Program-made: the position numbers and the translations under genes
NCBI GenBank assembly: GCA_938017675.1
Contig: CALIJB010000005.1
Span: 1 to 64,000 of the forward strand
Direction: 5' to 3'
DNA from: an uncultured Candidatus Saccharibacteria bacterium
GTDB taxonomy: Bacteria > Patescibacteriota > Saccharimonadia > Saccharimonadales > Saccharimonadaceae
DNA: 64,000 nt
Notes under the pieces: model-generated
Told to the model about the DNA's origin: nothing
The model's input: the letters and a program-made list of their open reading frames with translations, nothing else
Databases searched by the model: none
Shown here: piece by piece, positions 18,268 to 26,724 of the stretch
Numbering within the stretch: position 1 is the first letter of the stretch
How the letters are laid out: each line of letters opens with the position of its first letter

Positions 18268-19563
18268 ATGGAGAAAATTTCTAAACCTGAGGTTAAAACT
18301 CAGGATACACAAGATGCTTATGAAAGCTATCTAACCAGAGTATCGGGCAATTTATTTACCGACCCGGATCATCCTGAAAGAGAGCCGAGGGGCCGCTCAA
18401 TTGTTTATGTACCGTATCGCGGTTTTTCCGAACAGCTACAGCGGGACTGCCCTGGAATTACCTTTACAGATTATAATAGTCCAGAGGTTGCTGGAGCTGT
18501 GTCTGCGGCTGATGTTATTGTTAATATTGCTCGCGGTGAAGAGGTTGTTGAAGCAGAGATTGGACACCCAGACAGGAATGTCAAACTACCGCCAGAGTCG
18601 TTGGCAAACACTGAGATGGTTGGTGATTTATATTTGCAGGCGATTGAAACGGGCAATACAGATGTACAAGTTGTTCACACTGGTAGGATGAATAATAAGA
18701 CGATTGCTATGGCGACAGCGATGCCAATTTTGGCTGAGAGCGCCGGGCTTAACTATGAGGATGTGATTCATACACCCTATACCAAAATACGCCAATTGGT
18801 AGATAAGAGACAAGGTGACCTGAAAGATTTGATGCATGAAGTTGACGCTGACCCAACAATGCAGGATATGTAGGTTTGTACGCGGGCGCTCCGGCGAATA
18901 TACGAGGCACGCCATATTGATCCAGACACTGCCAGCTCATCTGAGTTGACTGATGCGCTATTGGATGAATATAAGAATTATCCACGCATTAGTACTTCAA
19001 CGCTAATGAAAGAGCAGATGTTGCAGAACGTCGCTGAAAAGTTACGAAGTGAAGGTAAGAGTGAAAAAGAAATTAATGAAGTAGTTGGAAAACTGGATGA
19101 GTTCACAGATGAGGAACCCGACTCGGTTGATACGGTTACGAACTTTACTAATAGCATCCCGATAATTTTATCTAAACAGTTGATTAAAGAGGGCTATGAC
19201 GCTGATGAAGTCGGTCTAATGAGTACAGAGCAGAAAATGGAACTGTTGGCAGGCACTGAAATGACAGTAGTTATTGTAGCTGACATTGCACACATGCCGC
19301 GGGTGATGTGGCTGGCTGATTATCTGATGCCAGACAACTTTAAGCTGGTATTTGTTGAGAGTAGGACGGATTTGGATGAGGAAACCCTACGAAGATCAAT
19401 GGAACGTGAAGAGCGGTCGCTTAAGCTCACTAGAAATTGGTTGCCGAACCAGATGGGCACTAGGAATCCAGCTAAAGTCGGTGAACTAGCAGACAAAGCT
19501 TACTGGGGCAAAGATAGCATAAGTAATAAAGAAATTAACGCTAGCATTCAACAAGCAAAGTAG
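18268..19563 (+). pseudogene. Unknown gene interrupted by an in-frame stop (probable double frameshift)
   Basis: Two consecutive frames, 18,268-18,873 (201 codons) and one entered again at about 18,946 (205 codons to 19,563), are in the same phase. Only the TAG at 18,871-18,873 separates them. Between about 18,858 and 18,900 the sensible peptide (NAGYVGLYAGAPAN) is in a different frame, and protein-like sequence (IYEARHIDPDT) resumes in the original one. Two compensating single-base changes therefore explain the break better than a nonsense mutation. The intact product would be about 431 residues. I recognise no family with confidence; the late VVIVADIAHMPRVMWLADYL faintly recalls YdcF/DUF218 proteins. 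Its own promoter and full-length coding character suggest recent damage or a sequence error. Confidence 0.6.
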
Positions 19564-19568
19564 ATAAT

Positions 19569-20411
19569 TTAATCAAGCAGCTTGTCTAATTTATCGCGCC
19601 AATCTTCTGGTATGAATCCAGTTTTTTCAATTTTCGTTAGATCTAGGGTGCTTTGCAGTGGCCGCTTGGCAGTGTTTGGTTTATCAGTGAAATATTCAGC
19701 AGTAGAAACTGGCTGTACGTCTGAAGGTGATTTGCCTGATTTTTCAAAGACGATTTTGGCAATGTCTGCCCAGCTAGCCGGTTGACCTTCATTGGTCAGA
19801 TTATACGTGCCGTATGGTGCGCCTATTTCTAATAAATGTTTAATACCACGCGCCAAAGTATCGGTAAAAGTTAGGCGCCCAATCTGGTCGTTGACGACTG
19901 AGGGTCTGACGCCTCGTGCTGCTAGATCTTGCATGATGTTAACAAAGTTTCTGCCGTCGCCGATTACCCAGGATGTGCGAATGATGTAATGTTTGATTGT
20001 GGTGGCGGCCGCTAGGTCGCCACCAGCTTTAGTTTTGCCATAAATGTTGAGCGGTGAAAAAGTTTCGTCTTCGTTGTGGATTGGCTGGGAACCGTCGAAA
20101 ACGTAGTCAGACGAGAACGTTACAAAAGTCAAGTCGTGCTGGCTAGCGGCTGTTGCCAAGTAGCGGGTCGCGTCGACGTTAACTGTTTTAACTAGGTCAT
20201 AATTGCTGGGATTCTCTGCACCATCAACGTCGGTCCAGGCGGCAGCGTTAATAATTACTTTGACATTATCCCAGTTAAACTCATTGATTGCCTTTTGGTT
20301 AGTGATATCGAGTTGTTCGCGATCCAGGGCTAGTGCCTGAGGGTAAACTTTTTGTAGTGCTCGGCCGACTTGCCCGTTAGCGCCAGTGATAACTACTGTC
20401 TTGTCGTCCAT
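19569..20411 (-). CDS. rmlD: dTDP-4-dehydrorhamnose reductase, second copy
   Basis: 280 residues. GANGQVG at residues 10-16 binds NAD(P)H, and FSSDYVFDGSQ and YGKTKAGGD carry the catalytic residues. It sits at the end of the rmlB-nudix-rmlC-rmlD run and overlaps rmlC by 1 nt, making it the likelier pathway enzyme of the two rmlD copies. It converges on the interrupted gene at 18,268 with only 5 nt between stops. Confidence 0.9.
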   Translation of the reverse strand: MDDKTVVITGANGQVGRALQKVYPQALALDREQLDITNQKAINEFNWDNVKVIINAAAWTDVDGAENPSNYDLVKTVNVDATRYLATAASQHDLTFVTFSSDYVFDGSQPIHNEDETFSPLNIYGKTKAGGDLAAATTIKHYIIRTSWVIGDGRNFVNIMQDLAARGVRPSVVNDQIGRLTFTDTLARGIKHLLEIGAPYGTYNLTNEGQPASWADIAKIVFEKSGKSPSDVQPVSTAEYFTDKPNTAKRPLQSTLDLTKIEKTGFIPEDWRDKLDKLLD

Positions 20412-20980
20412 TAAACCTCCATCGGGATTACGTTTGCAAGCAGCGGGTGAGCGGCGTCTTTTTCGGAAATAATCGCCTGGTCTTGGCTGATTGGCCAGTC
20501 TATGCCGAGTGCTGGATCAAACAGATTGACAAAAGTGTATTTAGCATCTGGCGACCAGTGCGCGTCAACCAGGTAGGTGTAGGCAATGTTGTCGTCAAGC
20601 GCTTGATAGCCATTGGCAACGCCTTTTGGTACGAAAATTGCCGTGCCAGGATTGATTTCGTGCGTGAAAACTCGACCGAAGCTGTCGCCTTTACGCAAAT
20701 CACACCATGCACCAAATACGCGGCCGTTGGCGGTGGAGATGAACTTATTCCACGGCTCGGCGTGTAAGCCCCGAGTGGCACCGGCTTTGTCGTTGAAGCT
20801 GATGTTGTTTTGCACGATGGTAAATGACGGTAAACCTAGTGTTTCCATTTTTTCCTTTTGGTAATTTTCTTTGAACCAACCGCGGTTGTCGCCGTGGACG
20901 GGTAGTTTTACTACAAATAACCCAGGTATTGGGGATTCGGTGACGGTTAGTTCATTGTAGTCGTTTGGATCGAAGCTCAT
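20411..20980 (-). CDS. rmlC: dTDP-4-dehydrorhamnose 3,5-epimerase
   Basis: 189 residues, the usual RmlC length, a cupin fold. The typical order is present: HGDNRGWFKENY, VQNNISFN, the catalytic-His segment GATRGLHAEPWNK and VPKGVANGYQAL. It converts dTDP-4-keto-6-deoxyglucose to the L-lyxo keto sugar. The ATG at 20,980 is preferred over an upstream in-frame ATG because AAAGGA lies just before it and it overlaps the NUDIX stop as ATGA. Confidence 0.92.
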   Translation of the reverse strand: MSFDPNDYNELTVTESPIPGLFVVKLPVHGDNRGWFKENYQKEKMETLGLPSFTIVQNNISFNDKAGATRGLHAEPWNKFISTANGRVFGAWCDLRKGDSFGRVFTHEINPGTAIFVPKGVANGYQALDDNIAYTYLVDAHWSPDAKYTFVNLFDPALGIDWPISQDQAIISEKDAAHPLLANVIPMEV

Positions 20981-21525
20981 AGATTGTCCTTTCGCCATAG
21001 TTGATAATAGTGTAGTCCTGCCAGGGTTTGGCAATCATTAATTTCGCCGTTTCGAATCAAATCGTCTATTTCATTAAGTGTGAAAAATCGCATATCACTA
21101 AACACTTCATCACTTTGTTCGCGCTGACCAGTGAAGCTTAGTTTTCGGGCCAGGCAAACAGCCATTTTCTCCGTCAGTAGGCCATTGCAGACATACGCTT
21201 CACCTAGTTTTTGCCAAGATTGAGCGATGATGCCGGTTTCCTCCTCGAGTTCGCGCTTTGAGGCTTCTAGCAGATCTTCATTATCGCCTCCACCGCCAGG
21301 TAATTCCCAGCCAAAACTCTGCGATGGATAACGAAATCCTCTGACAAAATAGATTCGCTCTTTGTCGTCAACTGCCACAACCATGCACGAGTCGCGCGAT
21401 TCCATGTAACTATATACTCCCAAATTGCCCGCGAGGTCGCGTGTTTGGTCTTCGCGGACGGTAATCCATGGGTTTTGGTACACAATCTTGCTGCTAACCT
21501 GAGTTTTTGACGGCGCTTCGTTCAC
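20977..21525 (-). CDS. NUDIX hydrolase, ADP-ribose pyrophosphatase-like
   Basis: 182 residues. The NUDIX box is complete (GGGGDNEDLL then EASKRELEEETGI), and upstream YFVRGFRYP resembles ADP-sugar pyrophosphatases. Members cleave nucleoside diphosphates linked to a sugar. Its place between rmlB and rmlC, with a 4-nt overlap to rmlC, suggests control of nucleotide-sugar levels rather than general housekeeping; that is inference. Confidence 0.85.
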   Translation of the reverse strand: MNEAPSKTQVSSKIVYQNPWITVREDQTRDLAGNLGVYSYMESRDSCMVVAVDDKERIYFVRGFRYPSQSFGWELPGGGGDNEDLLEASKRELEEETGIIAQSWQKLGEAYVCNGLLTEKMAVCLARKLSFTGQREQSDEVFSDMRFFTLNEIDDLIRNGEINDCQTLAGLHYYQLWRKDNL

Positions 21526-21527
21526 GA

Positions 21528-22541
21528 TTATTGTCCCTGTTTTGCGTAGGCTGCTTCAACCGCTTCTTTTTGGGCTTTCCACCAGTCTTCGTGTTCGCGG
21601 TACCATTCAATGGTTTGTAGCAGCCCGTCGCGCATACCCGTTTGATTGTCGGTGTATTCAGGCTGCCAGCCCAGCTCGCGGCGCAATTTACTGGAGTCCA
21701 TGGCGTAGCGCATGTCGTGGCCAGGGCGGTCATTGACATGTTCATACCAATCTTTGCCTTTGCCCATCAGCTCGCAAATCAGTTCAATCACCATCTTGTT
21801 ATTGACGTGGTCGTTGTCGGCGCCGATGATGTAGGTTTCACCCAGCTTACCTTTTTCCAAGATGAGGTGAACTGCCGAGTTGTGGTCATCAACGTGAATC
21901 CAGTCGCGGACTTGCTCGCCAGTACCATACAGTTTTGGTTTGATATCGCTCAAAATATTGGTGATTTGGCGTGGAATAAACTTTTCGATGTGCTGGTATG
22001 GGCCGTAATTATTGGAGCAATTGGAAATTGTCGCTTTAATGCCGAAGCTGCGAATCCAGGCGCGTACTAACATGTCGCTGGAAGCTTTGGTGCTGGAATA
22101 GGGACTGGATGGATTGTACGGCGTGTCTTCGGTGAAGCGGTTTGGATCGTCGAGTTCTAGATCGCCAAACACTTCATCAGTCGAGATGTGATGTAAGCGT
22201 TTGTTGTGCTTGCGGATAGCCTCAAGAATGGTGTAGGTGCCGACCACGTTGGTCTCGACAAACGGCCAGGGATTGCGCAGAGAATTGTCGTTGTGGCTTT
22301 CAGCGGCAAAATGCACTACAATGTCAGTTTCAGCCACCAATTTATCCATCAACTCGGCATCACAAATGTCGCCTTCGACAAAATTAATTTGGCTAGCTAC
22401 TGGCTCCAAGTTGGCGCGATTACCCGCATAAGTAAGCTTGTCGATAACAGTGATATCGTATTCTGGCTTGTGTTTGACGGTATAATGCACAAAATTCGAG
22501 CCAATGAATCCCGCGCCTCCCGTGACTAGCATCTTTGTCAT
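21528..22541 (-). CDS. rmlB: dTDP-glucose 4,6-dehydratase
   Basis: 337 residues. The N-terminus MLVTGGAGFIGSNFVHY binds NAD; HISTDEVFGDLELD carries the Thr-Asp-Glu triad and YSSTKASSDMLVRAW the Tyr/Lys pair. It makes dTDP-4-keto-6-deoxyglucose from dTDP-glucose. It is first gene of the rmlB-nudix-rmlC-rmlD operon. A TATACT box ends 6 nt before the ATG and no Shine-Dalgarno sequence is seen, so the message is probably leaderless. Confidence 0.95.
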   Translation of the reverse strand: MTKMLVTGGAGFIGSNFVHYTVKHKPEYDITVIDKLTYAGNRANLEPVASQINFVEGDICDAELMDKLVAETDIVVHFAAESHNDNSLRNPWPFVETNVVGTYTILEAIRKHNKRLHHISTDEVFGDLELDDPNRFTEDTPYNPSSPYSSTKASSDMLVRAWIRSFGIKATISNCSNNYGPYQHIEKFIPRQITNILSDIKPKLYGTGEQVRDWIHVDDHNSAVHLILEKGKLGETYIIGADNDHVNNKMVIELICELMGKGKDWYEHVNDRPGHDMRYAMDSSKLRRELGWQPEYTDNQTGMRDGLLQTIEWYREHEDWWKAQKEAVEAAYAKQGQ

Positions 22542-22547
22542 AACTAT

Positions 22548-22553
22548 AGTATA
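22548..22553 (-). promoter_or_regulatory. -10 box for rmlB, leaderless spacing
   Basis: TATACT on the minus strand, 6 nt from the rmlB ATG. It lies 5 nt from the plus-strand TATAAT at 22,559-22,564, so the divergent promoters interlock. Confidence 0.55.
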
Positions 22554-22558
22554 TCAGG

Positions 22559-22564
22559 TATAAT
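22559..22564 (+). promoter_or_regulatory. -10 box for the HxGH nucleotidyltransferase
   Basis: TATAAT followed by a leader of about 15 nt containing GAGGAGG just before the ATG at 22,587. This is a leadered gene, in contrast to divergent rmlB. Confidence 0.55.
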
Positions 22565-22586
22565 AAGTAATCGACAGAGGAGGATT

Positions 22587-23018
22587 ATGAAAATAGTAAT
22601 TGTTAGCGGCTATTTCAATCCGCTACACGGCGGACATCTGGATATGATTGAGGCGGCAGCGGCTATGGGCGACAAGCTGATTGTAATTGTTAATAATGAT
22701 AAACAGCAGCTACTCAAAAAAGGCAAGATTATCCTGGATGAAAGTAATCGATTGCGGTTAATGCGGGCGCTAAAGGGTGTCGATCAGGTTATTCTATCAA
22801 TCGACGAAGATCCAACGCAAATTAAGTCGTTGGAGATGGTTGCCGGCCAATACCCAGGCGATGAGCTAATTTTCGCTAACGGCGGCGACCGTGATACCGA
22901 AAAGGCTATCCCCGAAGCAGATGTTTGTAAAAAGTACAACATACAGATGCGGTTTGATGCTGGTAAAGGTAAGCCAGATTCGTCGACGCGAATCAACCAA
23001 GCGACAGGCAAAGAATAG
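22587..23018 (+). CDS. Cytidylyltransferase-like nucleotidyltransferase (HxGH family)
   Basis: 143 residues. The start MKIVIVSGYFNPLHGGHLDM has the HxGH nucleotide-binding motif of the RfaE2/TagD/adenylyltransferase group, with the fold ending near the SSTRIN segment, the usual second signature. Members activate a phosphorylated alcohol or sugar with CTP or ATP, such as glycerol-3-phosphate or heptose-1-phosphate. The exact substrate cannot be told, but the surface-glycan setting suits an activated polyol or heptose. Strong ribosome-binding site (GAGGAGG). Confidence 0.8.
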   Translation: MKIVIVSGYFNPLHGGHLDMIEAAAAMGDKLIVIVNNDKQQLLKKGKIILDESNRLRLMRALKGVDQVILSIDEDPTQIKSLEMVAGQYPGDELIFANGGDRDTEKAIPEADVCKKYNIQMRFDAGKGKPDSSTRINQATGKE

Positions 23019-23081
23019 ACAAACGCGAATTAGAAGAAACAATTTGTTATTGGCTTGTCGTTAAATAAAGCGCCACAGCCA

Positions 23082-24098
23082 CTATTCAGAAAAACCGTTT
23101 GGATTCTGCGATTGCCAGCGCCAGCTATCAGCGCAAGCCTGTTCAATACTTAATTCGGCTCGCCAGCCTAGTTCGCGCTCAGCTTTGCTGCAGTCAGCAT
23201 AACAGGCGGCGATATCGCCAGTTCGCCGCGGTTTGATTTCATATGGCAAGTCGCGTCCGCAAGCTTTGCTAAATGCTTTGATGATTTCTAACACCGATGT
23301 GCCGCTTCCGGTGCCGAGATTATAGACATTAGCCCCGGCTTTCATGTGCTGTAGAGCGGCGACGTGGCCGCGCGCTAGATCAACGACGTGAATATAATCG
23401 CGCACACCTGTGCCGTCTGGCGTGTCGTAATCGTCTCCGAAAACACCGACGCTTTGAAGTTTGCCGACAGCAACTTGAGCGACATAAGGCAATAAATTGT
23501 TTGGAATGCCGTTTGGATCTTCGCCGATTTGGCCTGATTCGTGAGCGCCGATCGGGTTGAAATAGCGCAAGATTGTTGCTTCAAACGCTGGATCGGCCGC
23601 GCAGTAGTCTTGTATGATTTGCTCGATCATGTATTTAGTCTTGCCATAAGGATTGGTTAAGCCTACGCCGACTGTCGAAGTTTCGCGCAGCGGCAGCTCG
23701 CTAGGACTGCCGTAAACGGTCGCTGAACTTGAAAAGACCAATTGCTTAACGCTATATTTTCGCATCGCTTCAAGCAGTGCTAGAGTCGAGACGAGGTTAT
23801 TATCGTAATATTCTAGCGGTTTGGCGACTGATTCACCGACAGCCTTTAGTCCAGCAAAATGAATTACTGAATCTATACTGTATGTTGTAAAAATATCATC
23901 AAGTACTGATTGGTCGCGTACGTCCGCTTCAATAAAAGGGATTTCGTGCCCAGTGATCTGTTCGACACGTCGCAAACTCTCGCGACTAGAATTGGCTAAG
24001 TTATCGATTACCACCACTTCAAAATTGTTATTGATAAGCTCGATCAGCGTGTGGCTGCCAATATAACCCGCGCCGCCAGTGACTAAAGTTGTTTTCAT
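23082..24098 (-). CDS. galE: UDP-glucose 4-epimerase
   Basis: 338 residues, standard GalE length. VTGGAGYIGSHT binds NAD, SSSATVYG and YGKTKYMIEQI carry the catalytic Ser and Tyr/Lys. It interconverts UDP-glucose and UDP-galactose, feeding galactose or the N-acetyl forms into the glycan. A TATACT box ends 6 nt before the ATG, so the transcript is probably leaderless. Confidence 0.94.
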   Translation of the reverse strand: MKTTLVTGGAGYIGSHTLIELINNNFEVVVIDNLANSSRESLRRVEQITGHEIPFIEADVRDQSVLDDIFTTYSIDSVIHFAGLKAVGESVAKPLEYYDNNLVSTLALLEAMRKYSVKQLVFSSSATVYGSPSELPLRETSTVGVGLTNPYGKTKYMIEQIIQDYCAADPAFEATILRYFNPIGAHESGQIGEDPNGIPNNLLPYVAQVAVGKLQSVGVFGDDYDTPDGTGVRDYIHVVDLARGHVAALQHMKAGANVYNLGTGSGTSVLEIIKAFSKACGRDLPYEIKPRRTGDIAACYADCSKAERELGWRAELSIEQACADSWRWQSQNPNGFSE

Positions 24099-24104
24099 AA
24101 CTCT

Positions 24105-24110
24105 AGTATA
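24105..24110 (-). promoter_or_regulatory. -10 box for galE, leaderless spacing
   Basis: TATACT on the minus strand with the 6-nt spacer AGAGTT to the galE ATG at 24,098. No Shine-Dalgarno sequence is present. Confidence 0.5.
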
Positions 24111-24131
24111 CCCGAAAAAATAAACAATTGC

Positions 24132-25250
24132 TTAAGGCGTATTATCTCGTACAACTTTCCTAATCTTAGTCAAGAAAAGGCCTTTGTCGAAGCGTTTAGC
24201 GGTGCGGGCGAGTTTGCTCGGATAAAAGCGGGTTTGTTCGGTGATTTTGATGGCTTTTGCAATGTCGTCGACGGTTTGATGTTGAAATAGCGTGCCAATA
24301 TCGGGCGAAGTAACTATATCAGTGGTGCCGCCGCGCGCCAGACCGATAACCGGCGCACCGGCTGCCAATGCTTCGACGCTGACAATACCGAAATCCTCCT
24401 CGGCAGGATAAATAAAGCCGCGCGCAGTGGTGATAGCTTTCTCGTATTCGGCATCGCTAGCATCGCCGAAGCGGTCGGTGCGGAATTCGACGGTTGGGCC
24501 GGCAAGTTTGACTAGCTGGTCGTGAGCTGGCCCGTTGCCAAAAACGATCAGTTTTTTGTTGAGTTTGGTAGCGGCTTTGACGGCTAGATCGTAGCGCTTA
24601 TACGGCAACTGGCGGCCGATAGTTACGTAGTGGTCGCCCCGTTTGCGAGCAGGCGTAAAGCGGCTAGTTTCGACTGGCGGATGAATTACGGTACTGCTGC
24701 GGCCGTAGTATTTTTTTATGCGTTTTTGCGTCTCGGTAGAGTTAGCGATGAAGACATCAACTTGTTTAGCAGCCTCCAGATCAAGCTGGCGCTGATGCGG
24801 TACCAGCAGCGGCATCAGCAGGCGAATAAATGGATTAAGCTTTCCGTAGCCTGGATCGCGGCGGTATTCGTCGTAGTGGCTCCAGTAGTAGCGCGGCGGC
24901 GTATGGCAATAGTTGATAATAACTTGATCGGGGCGCGATTTGGTAACCTGATGTCCGTGCAGATATGAACTAGTCAGAATAATGTCAAATTTGCTAAGAT
25001 CAAGCTGGCGCATTGCTTTAACTGCTAGCGTCGGAAAAAGTTTGTAATAATTACGCAGCCGCGGCGGTATTTTTTGTAGTTTCGAGGTGCGAATATCAAG
25101 TTTAGTAAAGGCTGGAACCTTGTCGGGATTATATATGGCTGTATAAATTGGCGCGTCAGGGAAAGCTTCGTGCATGGCCAGCACGACATTCTCGGCACCG
25201 CCCATCGCTGTCAAGAAGTCGCAAACAATTGCAATGCGCGGACGCTTCAT
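24132..25250 (-). CDS. Family 4 glycosyltransferase
   Basis: 372 residues with a GT-B fold. The N-terminal IAIVCDFLTAMGGAENVV matches the acceptor-binding loop of GT4 enzymes, and AEEDFGIVSVEALAAGAPVIGL is the donor-site E-x7-E motif. It probably adds the second sugar after the initiating sugar transferase, because the two genes overlap by one base (TAATG). The nucleotide sugar cannot be read. Confidence 0.88.
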   Translation of the reverse strand: MKRPRIAIVCDFLTAMGGAENVVLAMHEAFPDAPIYTAIYNPDKVPAFTKLDIRTSKLQKIPPRLRNYYKLFPTLAVKAMRQLDLSKFDIILTSSYLHGHQVTKSRPDQVIINYCHTPPRYYWSHYDEYRRDPGYGKLNPFIRLLMPLLVPHQRQLDLEAAKQVDVFIANSTETQKRIKKYYGRSSTVIHPPVETSRFTPARKRGDHYVTIGRQLPYKRYDLAVKAATKLNKKLIVFGNGPAHDQLVKLAGPTVEFRTDRFGDASDAEYEKAITTARGFIYPAEEDFGIVSVEALAAGAPVIGLARGGTTDIVTSPDIGTLFQHQTVDDIAKAIKITEQTRFYPSKLARTAKRFDKGLFLTKIRKVVRDNTP

Positions 25251-26686
25251 TATCTCGCTCCTGTTTTATGTAATACAACACCGATTGTTTTGAAAAGTAT
25301 CCGCAAGTCTAGCCAAAAACTCCAGTTTTGCGCGTAATAAAGCTCAAGCTCAATCCGTTCGTCGAAGCTCAGGTTGCTGCGGCCCGAGACTTGCCACAAT
25401 CCAGTTACTCCAGACTTAACACTATGCAATAACGCCGTACGATTTTTGCTGAATTTAACTTCTTGCGGCAGAATCGGCCGCGGCCCGACTAAACTCAAGT
25501 CGCCGACCAGCACGTTGATAAATTGCGGGAATTCATCAAGCGAAGTATTACGCAAGAACTTACCAAACCAAGTAATTCGCGGATCGTCGGCAACCTTGTG
25601 ATCGCGCCGGTATTCGGCAGCCAAATCAGGCCGATTCATTTCCTCAAACTCGATACTGGCGTCCTTTTTGCCGTACTGAGCGCCCATGGTGCGGAACTTA
25701 TAAAGGCGAATCGGTTTCGAAAAACGGCTCAAACGCTTAGAACGGTAAAAAATTGGCCCGGGATTGCAAATTTTTTGCAGTAGCGCAATTATTATTATAA
25801 TTGATCCCCAGAGCGGCAAAGTAATAATAACGGCTACTAAGTCGAACAACCGCTTAGCAATTGCCCCCCAGCCGATGAGTGGTGTTTGACTGACAGTAAT
25901 CATCGGATAGCCGAGAAAGACATCGACGGTGTTTTTGCCAGTATAAAATTCCGGTTCGCCAGGGATGAAGTTATATTGAATGTGAGCAATTTGCGCGGCG
26001 CTTAAAATTTGGTGGTTGCGATCCTCGCTGGCATAAAGGTCGGTTTGAATAATAGTGCTAATGTTAAGTTTTTTGATATCTTTGAGTGCTGATTCGACGC
26101 GGCCATAATGGACAATGCCGAGATGCGGCGGCAACAATTTTGCCGGTCCGGCGAAGGCTACAATTTGATAACCAGATTTGTGGGTGGAGCCGAGGGACAT
26201 CGCAATATCGGTCGTCGCATCAGAATTACCGATCACCAACACTCGACTGACGCCGTGTCCGTAACGGTATAACTCGTTGCGAATAGTGCGAATTATTTCG
26301 CGTACCAAAATAATGGCAATCGTTGAGCCAATTAAAACGTAAAGGGCGACTAGCCTGGCCGGAAAAATATGCATACTAGTGAAGTATTCCCAGCCAATCA
26401 CCAGCAGTATACCAATGAAAGTGCCGAGTGTTATACGGCTCCATTCGACGAGGCGGCGGTTATAAACGCTCGGACTGTACAATCCGAGCGAAGCGAAAAT
26501 CAGTATCCATACCGGGGTAATCACAGCAAAGCCGATGATATATTCGTAGGCGTAAACAATGTGTAAGAGTACGCGCTGGTCGACTTGAGTGCGAATATAA
26601 TAGGCTGCGGCAAAAACAATTGCCAGCACAATCGCGTCGGCCGCCATCAGGATTAGGCTGTAAGACTTGGTATTATGAGATGGCAT
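25250..26686 (-). CDS. Polyprenyl-phosphate sugar-1-phosphate transferase (WbaP/ExoY-like)
   Basis: 478 residues. There are four to five membrane segments (about 10-140), a Rossmann-like middle (about 145-250) and a C-terminal bacterial sugar transferase domain (about 268-478). The last has YKFRTMG, RNTSLDEFPQFINVL, GDLSLVGPRP and TGLWQVSGRS, the catalytic signatures of polyisoprenyl-phosphate hexose-1-phosphate transferases. It should start the repeat unit by moving a sugar phosphate to undecaprenyl phosphate. A TATAAT box ends 8 nt before the ATG, divergent from the O-antigen ligase promoter. Confidence 0.93.
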   Translation of the reverse strand: MPSHNTKSYSLILMAADAIVLAIVFAAAYYIRTQVDQRVLLHIVYAYEYIIGFAVITPVWILIFASLGLYSPSVYNRRLVEWSRITLGTFIGILLVIGWEYFTSMHIFPARLVALYVLIGSTIAIILVREIIRTIRNELYRYGHGVSRVLVIGNSDATTDIAMSLGSTHKSGYQIVAFAGPAKLLPPHLGIVHYGRVESALKDIKKLNISTIIQTDLYASEDRNHQILSAAQIAHIQYNFIPGEPEFYTGKNTVDVFLGYPMITVSQTPLIGWGAIAKRLFDLVAVIITLPLWGSIIIIIALLQKICNPGPIFYRSKRLSRFSKPIRLYKFRTMGAQYGKKDASIEFEEMNRPDLAAEYRRDHKVADDPRITWFGKFLRNTSLDEFPQFINVLVGDLSLVGPRPILPQEVKFSKNRTALLHSVKSGVTGLWQVSGRSNLSFDERIELELYYAQNWSFWLDLRILFKTIGVVLHKTGAR

Positions 26687-26694
26687 TTGTCTTC

Positions 26695-26700
26695 ATTATA
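26695..26700 (-). promoter_or_regulatory. -10 box for the initiating sugar transferase, near-leaderless spacing
   Basis: TATAAT on the minus strand, 8 nt from the ATG at 26,686. It lies 11 nt from the opposite-strand box at 26,712-26,717. Confidence 0.5.
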
Positions 26701-26711
26701 ACAACTTTCGT

Positions 26712-26717
26712 TATAAT
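26712..26717 (+). promoter_or_regulatory. -10 box for the O-antigen ligase-like gene, leaderless spacing
   Basis: TATAAT followed by the 7-nt spacer AGATAGC and the ATG at 26,725. The box excludes in-frame starts further upstream, such as 26,620. Confidence 0.55.
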
Positions 26718-26724
26718 AGATAGC

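Noticed and set aside
26620..26724. An upstream in-frame extension of the O-antigen ligase-like gene
   Set aside because: It reads through the divergent promoter and into the neighbouring gene, and the -10 box lies inside it.
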